Source of the DNA: Microbispora catharanthi
Lineage (GTDB): Bacteria; Actinomycetota; Actinomycetes; Streptosporangiales; Streptosporangiaceae
Assembly (NCBI RefSeq): GCF_006334915.2
Contig: NZ_VDMA02000021.1
Coordinates: 62,001 to 126,000, forward strand
Direction: 5' to 3'
DNA length: 64,000 bases
Shown: positions 57,969-64,000 of the stretch, piece after piece
Layout: every line of letters starts with the position of its first letter
How positions within the stretch are numbered: the stretch's first letter is position 1
The notes under the pieces: generated by a model
The model's database searches: none
What the model saw: the letters and a program-made list of their open reading frames with translations, nothing else
What the model was told of the DNA's origin: nothing
Position numbers and translations under genes: made by a program

Positions 57969-59321
57969 TTGAGACAGAGATCCATCTTTACCGCTATCGC
58001 GGCCGCCGCGCTTCTCGTCCTGAGTACGGGACGCATGGCACTGAGCGACAGCCTCGGTGCGACCACGCCGTCCTCGGCCAGCGCCGTCGCGGCGGCGACC
58101 GCCGGATGCGGCAAGGCCCCGACGCTGAGAAGCGGTTCGCAGACGATCACGACCAGCGGCAAGAATCGCAGCTGGATCCTGAGGATTCCCGACAACTACG
58201 ACAACAGCCACCCCTACCGGTTGATCTTCGCGTACCACTGGTTGAACGGCACCGCCCAGATCGTCGACTCGGGCGGATCGGACGGAGCCGTCTGGGCCTA
58301 CTACGGACTCAAGCAGCTCTCGAACAACAGCACGATCTTCATCGCGCCCCAGGGCATCAACAACGGCTGGGGCAACACCAACGGTGAAGACCTGACCTTC
58401 ACCGACGACGTGCTGAAGCTGGTCGAGGGCGATCTCTGTGTCGACACGACGCAGCGCTTCGCCATGGGGTGGAGCTACGGCGGCGCGATGAGCTTCGCGG
58501 TCGCGTGTGCCCGTCCGACGATCTTCCGTGCGGTCGCGGTCTACTCCGGCGCGCAGCTCAGCGGGTGCAACGGCGGCACTCAGCCCGTCGCCTACATGGG
58601 AATTCACGGCATCCACGACTCGGTGCTCAACATCTCCAACGGACGGTCGCTACGTGACAGGTTCGTCACGAACAACGGCTGCACCCCCATGACCCCGCGA
58701 GAGCCCACACAGGGGAGCCTGACGCACATCACCACCACCTACTCGGGGTGCCGGGCCGGATACCCGGTCGTCTGGGCCGCGTTCGACGGGGACCACACCC
58801 CCTCCCCGAACGACGGGTCCACCTCGACCAGCGGTGCCAGGACCTGGACCTCGGGAGAGGTGTGGAGGTTCTTCACCCAGTTCCAGTCGACGACGTCTCC
58901 TTCTCCTTCTCCCTCCCCGTCGTCGTCGCCCTCCGCGTCCCCGTCGTCGTCCCCGTCGGCGTCGCCTTCTCCGTCGCCGTCGCCGTCGCCCAGCGCCGGA
59001 TCGGGCGCCTGCCGCGTCAGCGCCACCGTCAACGCCTGGAACAACGGCCTGACCGAGAACTTCACCATCACCAACACCGGCTCCTCGGCCGTCAACGGCT
59101 GGTCGCTGGTCTTCACCCTCCCCAGCGGACAGACCATCACCAACGGATGGAACGCCACCTACTCCCCCACCAGCGGACAGGTCACCGCGAAGAACGTCAG
59201 CTACAACGGCTCGCTGGCCCCTGGAGCCTCCACTGATATCGGCTTCCAGGCCACCCACACCGGCAACGCCGCCAAGCCCACCGCGTTCACCCTCAACGGA
59301 AGCCCCTGCACCGTCGCCTGA
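57969..59321 (+). CDS. Secreted CE1-type esterase with C-terminal CBM2
   Basis: A 450-residue secreted protein. Signal peptide at the start (SIFTAIAAAALLVLSTG). The esterase domain (about 40-300) is of the LpqC/acetyl-xylan or feruloyl esterase type: oxyanion FAYHWLNGT, nucleophile Ser in AMGWSYGGAMSFAVA, an Asp/His site in HGIHDSVLNI and FDGDHTPSP. A Ser/Pro linker leads to a CBM2 (CRVSATVNAWNNGLTENFTI to the end) that binds cellulose or xylan. It should remove acyl groups from plant cell-wall polymers. The TTG at 57969 has GGGAG ten bases upstream and is chosen because earlier codons lack a signal peptide pattern. Confidence 0.9.
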   Translation: MRQRSIFTAIAAAALLVLSTGRMALSDSLGATTPSSASAVAAATAGCGKAPTLRSGSQTITTSGKNRSWILRIPDNYDNSHPYRLIFAYHWLNGTAQIVDSGGSDGAVWAYYGLKQLSNNSTIFIAPQGINNGWGNTNGEDLTFTDDVLKLVEGDLCVDTTQRFAMGWSYGGAMSFAVACARPTIFRAVAVYSGAQLSGCNGGTQPVAYMGIHGIHDSVLNISNGRSLRDRFVTNNGCTPMTPREPTQGSLTHITTTYSGCRAGYPVVWAAFDGDHTPSPNDGSTSTSGARTWTSGEVWRFFTQFQSTTSPSPSPSPSSSPSASPSSSPSASPSPSPSPSPSAGSGACRVSATVNAWNNGLTENFTITNTGSSAVNGWSLVFTLPSGQTITNGWNATYSPTSGQVTAKNVSYNGSLAPGASTDIGFQATHTGNAAKPTAFTLNGSPCTVA

Positions 59322-59334
59322 TCGACAAGGATGA

Positions 59335-59368
59335 CCGGGGGTGGCGCCCGACCGGGCTCCACCCCCGG
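59335..59368 (+). terminator. Hairpin after the CE1-CBM2 gene
   Basis: CCGGGGGTGG and CCACCCCCGG form a perfect 10-pair stem with a 14-base loop 13 bases after the stop. Confidence 0.65.
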
Positions 59369-59452
59369 GCCCTTTCCGGCGTACAAGACCCGCAACCGGG
59401 GCAAGCCGTCCCTTACCGCGGTCCAGTTCGCCAAGCATCAGAAGGAAGAGCC

Positions 59453-59473
59453 GCAGGGGGCTCCGCCCCCTGC
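59453..59473 (+). terminator. Second hairpin before lgt
   Basis: GCAGGGGGC-TCC-GCCCCCTGC is a tight perfect stem-loop, followed by CACTTTG. It may be a further terminator; such GC stem-loops with a CTCCG-type core are common between actinomycete genes. Confidence 0.6.
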
Positions 59474-59533
59474 CACTTTGCGATCGGGTCACGAGGGCGG
59501 CCGAGTGGCCTCACGTTGACTAGCCTCACCGGC

Positions 59534-60385
59534 ATGCCCCTTGCCTCGATGCCCAGCCCTTCCCAAGGGGTCTGGTATCTCGGATTCATCCCGATCCGGG
59601 CCTACGCATTGTGCTTCATCGTCGCGATCGTCTTCGGCACCTGGCTCAGCGAGCGCCGCTGGCGCGCCCACGGCGGCGAGAAGGGCGCGATCAGCGACAT
59701 CGCGGTCCCCGCAGTGATCTTCGGCCTGATCGGTGCTCGCCTCTACCACGTCATCACCGACTGGCAGACCTACTTCGGTCCCCGCGCGGTCAAGGAGCCC
59801 TACCGGGCGCTGTTCATCTGGGAAGGCGGGCTCAGCATCTGGGGCGCGGTCGCCCTGGGAGGCGTGGGCGTGTGGCTGGCCTGCCGCCGCCGGGGGATGT
59901 CTCTGGCCGCCGTGGCCGACACGGTCGCGCCCGGCATCGCGTTCGGGCAGGCGATCGCCCGCTGGGGCAACTGGTTCAACCAGGAGCTGTACGGCAGTCC
60001 GACCACGTTGCCGTGGGGCCTGGAGATCGACCAGGCGCACGGCGGCGAGCCGGGGGTGCTCTACCACCCGACGTTCCTGTACGAGTCGCTGTGGGACGCG
60101 GCGCTCGGTTTCGGTCTGATCCTGGCCGGCAGGCGGTTCACGCTGCGCCACGGCCGCCTGTTCGCCCTCTACGTCGCCGGCTACACGTTCGGGCGGTTCT
60201 GGATCGAAGGGCTGCGGATCGACCCGGTGGGCGGAGTGGACCACGCGGTGACGCTCCTGGGGCTGCGGATCAACCAGTGGACCTCGATCGTGCTGTTCAT
60301 CGGCGCGCTGGTCTATCTCTGGGCGACTCGCCGCGGCGCTGCCGAGCGCCCGGCTGAACGCACTGATGCCGCTGCTCCCTCATGA
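59534..60385 (+). CDS. lgt: Prolipoprotein diacylglyceryl transferase
   Basis: Adds diacylglycerol from phosphatidylglycerol to the lipobox Cys of prolipoproteins in the cytoplasmic membrane. The 283-residue protein has about seven membrane segments, the Lgt signature ARWGNWFNQELYG, VIFGLIGARLYHVI with the conserved Arg/His, and YHPTFLYESLWD. ATG 59534 is used; a TTG at 59516 is also in frame, and no ribosome site is visible for either, so leaderless translation is possible. It is normally essential or near-essential, and works on lipoproteins such as the transglycosylase at 32198. Confidence 0.93.
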   Translation: MPLASMPSPSQGVWYLGFIPIRAYALCFIVAIVFGTWLSERRWRAHGGEKGAISDIAVPAVIFGLIGARLYHVITDWQTYFGPRAVKEPYRALFIWEGGLSIWGAVALGGVGVWLACRRRGMSLAAVADTVAPGIAFGQAIARWGNWFNQELYGSPTTLPWGLEIDQAHGGEPGVLYHPTFLYESLWDAALGFGLILAGRRFTLRHGRLFALYVAGYTFGRFWIEGLRIDPVGGVDHAVTLLGLRINQWTSIVLFIGALVYLWATRRGAAERPAERTDAAAPS

Positions 60386-61408
60386 CCGCCCGGTCGCCGG
60401 GCCGACCGTGAGCCCTGCGGCCAGAGCGTCGAGCATGCCCTGGCGGAACGCGCGCATGGAGGGCACGGTCGCGTGGTGGTCGAAGTCGGCGCCGTGGTAC
60501 ATGCCGGGCTCGACGACGAGGTCGACCGGCACGCCGGCCGCCCTCAGCCGTTCGGCGTAGCGCAGGTTCTCCGAGTAGAACAGGTCGAGGTCGCCGACGC
60601 CGATCCACGCGGGCGGTAGGCCGCGGAGATCCTCCCGGCGGCCCGCCGCGGCGTAGGGGCGGGGTTCGGCGACGCGCGGCCCGCGACCGAGATAGCAGCT
60701 CCAGGCGTAGGTGTTGGAGCGCGGCGTCCATCCGATCCTGCCGCGTCCCCGATGGTCGCGCACCAGTGCCGTACGGTCGTCCAGCATGGGGTAGAGGAGC
60801 ATCTGGAACGCCACCGGAAGCCCGTGATCGTGCGCCTTCTGCACGACCGAGGCCGCCAGCCCGCCGCCGGCGCTCGCTCCGCCCACCGCGACGCGCGCAG
60901 CGTCCACGCCGAGTGCGGGGGCGGCGTCGTGCAGCCAGCGCAGCGCGGCGAAGCAGTCGTCGAACCCGGCGGGGAAGGGGTGCTCCGGAGCGAGCCGGTA
61001 GCGTGCGCTCACCACCACGATCCGCAGGTCGCGGGCGATGCGGCTGCACAGTTCGTGGTCGCTCTCGGGATGGCCGAGAATCGTGCCGCCCCCGTGGATC
61101 CACAGCAGCGCCCCGCCGGGGCGCCGGGGCCCCGGCGACTCGTACACGAAGGCGTCCTGTCCGCCGGGGACGTCGTGCCGCGTGACCGCCACTCCCGCGA
61201 CCGGGTCCGTCGTGCGGCGCGAGCGCCGCCGGGCGAGGGTCAGGCTCAGCTTGCCGATAATCGGGCGCGGCAGCCACAGCGCCGGTGTCCTCAGCTCCGG
61301 CGCGACGGCAGACAGTGTGTGGTGACGACGCGCCGCCGAGGCCGCCACCGAGGCCGCGACGGTGGCCGCCCCGAGCACTCCCGCCGCCGCGCCGCGCGAC
61401 GTGCTCAA
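60380..61408 (-). CDS. Alpha/beta hydrolase (hormone-sensitive lipase type)
   Basis: A 342-residue hydrolase. An N-terminal hydrophobic stretch (AAAGVLGAATVAASVAASAA) could be an anchor. Catalytic motifs: LLWIHGGGTILG (HGGG oxyanion of HSL-type), nucleophile Ser in VGGASAGGGLAASV, Asp in GVGDLDLFYS and His in MYHGADFDHH. The TTG start overlaps the GH68 stop as TTGA, placing it last in the sugar operon. It may deacylate sugar esters or act on lipids; the context favours the first, weakly. Its end overlaps lgt by six bases. Confidence 0.88.
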   Translation of the reverse strand: MSTSRGAAAGVLGAATVAASVAASAARRHHTLSAVAPELRTPALWLPRPIIGKLSLTLARRRSRRTTDPVAGVAVTRHDVPGGQDAFVYESPGPRRPGGALLWIHGGGTILGHPESDHELCSRIARDLRIVVVSARYRLAPEHPFPAGFDDCFAALRWLHDAAPALGVDAARVAVGGASAGGGLAASVVQKAHDHGLPVAFQMLLYPMLDDRTALVRDHRGRGRIGWTPRSNTYAWSCYLGRGPRVAEPRPYAAAGRREDLRGLPPAWIGVGDLDLFYSENLRYAERLRAAGVPVDLVVEPGMYHGADFDHHATVPSMRAFRQGMLDALAAGLTVGPATGRS

Positions 61409-62565
61409 CGCCCTGCTCCCGTCGACACGGGAACGACCTCAGAGGTGGCGTCCTCGTGCAGGGTGAGTTCGAGAACGGGCGCGATCGTCCCGCCGAAGGC
61501 GGCCCTCGCCTCCGCGGGCTCGGCCGTCCACGGGTCCGGCCCTCCGGTGGAGCGGTAGTTGAGGAAGCTCACGACCTTCAGGTCGGGCAGGACCAGCCAG
61601 GCGTACGCCTGGTCGGGCTCCTCCGCGGGGTTGCGCAGCACGAGCCCCGAGCCGTTGAGCGGCGTGTACGGCCCGGTGAGGCTGGGGGCGACGAAGCCGT
61701 AGAGCCCTGTGGGCGCGCTTCCCAGCGGGTGGAACGAGTGACGATGCGTGCAGAAGAAGAGGTAGTACGACGACCGGTGCACCACGATGTGCGGCCGTTC
61801 GATCTCGTGGTTGACTCCGTCGGCCACGAGGAGAGGCTGCCGCAGCGACCAGCCGCCCGGTGTCGCGGCGGCGAGGGCCACCGCGCCCATGAAGGCGTGG
61901 TCCGCGTCGGCGGACGCCGCGACGGACGCGGCGACGAGCAGGTACTCACGCCCGTCGGCGGGGTCGCGGAACCAACCCGGATCGCGGAAGGCCCTGATCC
62001 GCCCGGGCCCTCCCTCGACCTCGTCGGCCGGCAGGTACGTCACGCCGTCCGAGCGGAGGACCTCCCGGTGCTCGGCGGCCTGGTCCAGCAGGATCCGGCC
62101 GTCATCGGTCACCAGCCGGGCGCGGGCCTCGACGACGGTCTGGGCGAACGTCGGCCGGGCCTCCCCTCGCCGGCCCGCGGCCGTGTAGAACACCGACACC
62201 GTGCCGTCCGGTCTGCGGACCGCCGATCCCGACCACTCGCGGCTGCCCGGCGAGGCTCCGTCGGCGAAGGCGTGGCCGAGGTCGGTCCAGCCGTCGCCGT
62301 CCCTGGCGAGCAGCCGGAGGCGGGCGCGGTCGTGACGCTCCTCGGGGTGGCCGAGGGCGGGTGCGGAAAGCGCCATCCACAGCTCGCGGCCCCGCACCAC
62401 GGACGTCGAGCCGTCCTCCTCCTGAATCGGCCACAGATCCCAGACGTCGTCGTGGGGCAGCACGCGCGGCGGCGCCTGAAGGCCCATGACCGGTGCCGTC
62501 GTCGCCGCGTCACCCACCGGCGCGGCGAGGTGCCGCCGCGTCCAGCGTGCGGGCTCGCCGTTCAC
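61405..62565 (-). CDS. Cytosolic GH68-family enzyme (levansucrase/fructosidase type)
   Basis: Family 68 enzymes act on sucrose or fructans by retention. The 386-residue protein has all three catalytic positions: nucleophile Asp in PHDDVWDLWPIQ (about residue 43), transition-state Asp in AFRDPGWFRDP, and acid/base Glu in NHEIERPHIVVH. The SREWSGSAV motif (Ser of the -1 subsite) is also present. There is no signal peptide, unlike typical secreted levansucrases, so it should act inside the cell on imported sucrose or a short fructan. It sits after the fructokinase gene and before a hydrolase in one minus-strand operon; it starts at GTG. Confidence 0.85.
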   Translation of the reverse strand: MNGEPARWTRRHLAAPVGDAATTAPVMGLQAPPRVLPHDDVWDLWPIQEEDGSTSVVRGRELWMALSAPALGHPEERHDRARLRLLARDGDGWTDLGHAFADGASPGSREWSGSAVRRPDGTVSVFYTAAGRRGEARPTFAQTVVEARARLVTDDGRILLDQAAEHREVLRSDGVTYLPADEVEGGPGRIRAFRDPGWFRDPADGREYLLVAASVAASADADHAFMGAVALAAATPGGWSLRQPLLVADGVNHEIERPHIVVHRSSYYLFFCTHRHSFHPLGSAPTGLYGFVAPSLTGPYTPLNGSGLVLRNPAEEPDQAYAWLVLPDLKVVSFLNYRSTGGPDPWTAEPAEARAAFGGTIAPVLELTLHEDATSEVVPVSTGAGR

Positions 62566-62682
62566 GCGGTCCCCCCGTCACGTCGCCGTCCTCCGGCGAG
62601 CGCCTCGTACGCGCCGGACCGGGTCTCCGGTCCGGGCGTGCCACCTCGCCGCCCCCATGGAGCCATTCGAAGAACCTCCAAC

Positions 62683-63633
62683 TCAGTCGCGCCGGGCGTT
62701 TCCCGGCGCGTCACAGAAAACGGTCGATTCGGGCCGCGCCGCGCGTGCGAGTTCAACGGCTCCGACCACTCCCGAGCGGTCGCAGAGGGAGGGGCCGGTG
62801 ACGTACTCCTCCATGGCCGCGGGGCCGGCGGGCACCGGCGCCCCCGGGTAGCCGGCGGCGAGGGTGAGCAGCCGCGCCCGCACGGCCGGAAGCAGCGCGG
62901 GGTGCTTGGCGACGCCCCCGCCCACGACGATCCGCTCGGGCGACAGGGCGTAGGTCAGGTTCATGACGGCGAGGGCGACGTACTCGGCCTCGAGTTCCCA
63001 GGCCGACGGGTCGTCCAGGTGCTCGGCCGGACGCCCCCATCGCCGGCGCATCGCCTCACCCGACGCGAGCCCTTCGAGGCAGTCGCCGTGGAAGGGACAG
63101 CTCCCCGCGAACGGGTCCCTGACCGGGTCGTGGGGGACGCGGATGTGGCCGAACTCAGGGTGCAGAAGTCCGTGCAGGAGTCCGTCGTTCACCACCGCTC
63201 CCACGCCGACGCCGGTGCCCACGGTCATGTACGCGAACGTGCCGAGCCCCGCGCCCGCTCCCCGCCGCCACTCCCCCAGCGCCGCGACGTTGACGTCCGT
63301 GTCCAGGCGGACGGGTACGCCCAGCGCGGCGCGCAAAGGGGAGACGACGTCGACGTTCGCCCAGCCCGGCTTGGGCGTGGCCAGGAGGCGGCCGTACGTC
63401 GGCGAACCCGGTCGCACATCCACCGGGCCGAAGGTGCCGATGCCGAGCGCGGCGAGCGGCCGACGGTCCTCGAAGAACCGCACCGCGGCGCGGATGGTCG
63501 TCTCCGGCGTGCTCGTGGGGATCACTTCGGTGGCGAGAACGTCTCCGCCGGCGTCGGCCACCGCGCACACCCACTTCGTCCCGCCCGCTTCGATCCCCCC
63601 GTAGACCGGGGCGGCTGCGTCCACGCGCGTCAC
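62683..63633 (-). CDS. ROK-family fructokinase-like sugar kinase
   Basis: A 316-residue sugar kinase, probably for fructose. ATP loop GGIEAGGTKWVCAVAD at the start, GIGTFGPVDVR, VRLDTDVNVAALGEWRRGAG (catalytic Asp region), then HPEFGHIRVPHD with SCPFHGDCLEGLASG, the zinc-binding block of ROK fructokinases. The C-terminus has ERIVVGGGVAKHP. It starts at GTG overlapping the permease stop (GTGA), so it is coupled to uptake. With GH68 and an ABC transporter it completes a sucrose or fructan use pathway. Confidence 0.92.
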   Translation of the reverse strand: MTRVDAAAPVYGGIEAGGTKWVCAVADAGGDVLATEVIPTSTPETTIRAAVRFFEDRRPLAALGIGTFGPVDVRPGSPTYGRLLATPKPGWANVDVVSPLRAALGVPVRLDTDVNVAALGEWRRGAGAGLGTFAYMTVGTGVGVGAVVNDGLLHGLLHPEFGHIRVPHDPVRDPFAGSCPFHGDCLEGLASGEAMRRRWGRPAEHLDDPSAWELEAEYVALAVMNLTYALSPERIVVGGGVAKHPALLPAVRARLLTLAAGYPGAPVPAGPAAMEEYVTGPSLCDRSGVVGAVELARAARPESTVFCDAPGNARRD

Positions 63634-64000
63634 CCCTTCAGGGAGCCCTGGAGCAGAGCCGTGACGAAGCGGCGCTGGAAGACGAGGAAGATCACTAGTG
63701 TGGGGGTCAGGATCAGCAGCGACCCCGCGCACAGCAGTGGCATGTCGGTTCCCCACTGCCCCTGGAAGGCGCCCAGGGCCCCGGACATCGTCCGCTTCAA
63801 CGGGTCGTCGACGAGGACGATCGCCAGGAGGAACTGGTTCCAGGTCCACAGGAACAGCAGGATCGCCAGGGACGACAGCGCCGGCATGGCCAGCGGGACG
63901 TGGATGCGCCAGAAGAGCTGCCACACGTTCGCGCCGTCCATCCGCGCGCTCTCCGACAGCTCGTCGGGCATGTTGACGAAGTGCGCCCGCATCCAGAAGA
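63630..64000 (-). CDS. Carbohydrate ABC transporter permease, MalG type, partial
   Basis: The visible 123 C-terminal residues are the end of an inner-membrane permease. The cytosolic EAA loop is clear (ELSESARMDGANVWQLFWRI, then VPLAMPAL, with the conserved Gly), followed by membrane segments LSSLAILLFLWTWNQFLLAI and LLCAGSLLILTPTLVIFLVF, and the usual end QRRFVTALLQGSLKG. The N-terminal part, and probably the second permease and binding protein genes, lie beyond the right edge. It is the first visible gene of the fructan/sucrose operon. Confidence 0.93.
   Translation of the reverse strand, partial: FWMRAHFVNMPDELSESARMDGANVWQLFWRIHVPLAMPALSSLAILLFLWTWNQFLLAIVLVDDPLKRTMSGALGAFQGQWGTDMPLLCAGSLLILTPTLVIFLVFQRRFVTALLQGSLKG

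Noticed and set aside
59380-59450. Possible short gene end before lgt (frame reading KPSLTAVQFAKHQKEE)
   Set aside because: No start with a ribosome site and no family; the stretch ends in a terminator-like hairpin.

Overview
The window is high-GC DNA (about 70% G+C) from a filamentous actinomycete. Supporting signs are the many GTG/TTG starts, a conservon-type sensor pair, DUF742, CU044_5270, TIGR03086 and GPP34 proteins, CBM2-bearing secreted enzymes and a c-di-AMP (ydaO) riboswitch before a secreted NlpC/P60 hydrolase. The mix suggests Streptosporangiales or a relative, but the genus cannot be read from the sequence. Everything looks chromosomal. The only mobile DNA seen is one decayed IS5-type remnant. 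No tRNA, rRNA or CRISPR array was seen.

Layout. 1-5.9 kb: dTDP-sugar/surface-polysaccharide genes (rmlB cut by the window edge, rmlA, a polyprenyl-phosphate sugar transferase) around a secreted DUF4082/beta-helix protein. 5.9-8 kb: a DMT exporter with a GntR regulator. 8-10.6 kb: a CvnA-like sensor kinase fused in translation to a DUF742 protein, without the usual roadblock and GTPase genes. 10.6-16.5 kb: small secreted proteins, a membrane protein with Asp-box-like ectodomain motifs, a cut-down HypF-like protein, TetR/SnoaL and GNAT genes. 16.5-17.1 kb: IS remnant. 17.2-27.2 kb: ECF41 sigma factor with its SDR partner, a CoA-transferase, and several regulator/enzyme pairs, then a second ECF sigma factor with a CU044_5270 partner. 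27.4-33.2 kb: a secreted GH6 protein, a large membrane protein and a lytic transglycosylase lipoprotein.

33.3-36.7 kb is the most unusual locus: an E1/ThiF-like adenylating enzyme with a PqqD-like N-terminus, a 47-residue peptide ending in Gly-Asn, a DUF6879 protein and a PqqD-M50 membrane protease. It reads as a RiPP-type peptide pathway, possibly distantly like MccB/microcin C chemistry on a C-terminal Asn. 36.7-45.9 kb: regulator/oxidoreductase pairs, an SPFH/ribbon-helix-helix/GPP34 operon, a secreted nuclease-like protein and a pirin. 45.9-57.3 kb: FAD monooxygenase, secreted beta-propeller proteins, isochorismatase-like protein with MarR, the c-di-AMP riboswitch and wall hydrolase (apparently starting at CTG), a MarR/hydrolase pair, LysR, tautomerase/MFS, WYL regulator, VOC protein and a dead tetR. 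57.5-64 kb: a CE1 esterase with CBM2, lgt, and the end of a sugar-uptake operon (ABC permease, ROK fructokinase, cytosolic GH68, alpha/beta hydrolase) that continues past the right edge.

A repeated theme is a regulator divergent from, or next to, one enzyme, with a clear palindrome in the shared promoter. These palindromes are listed because they predict which regulator controls which gene.
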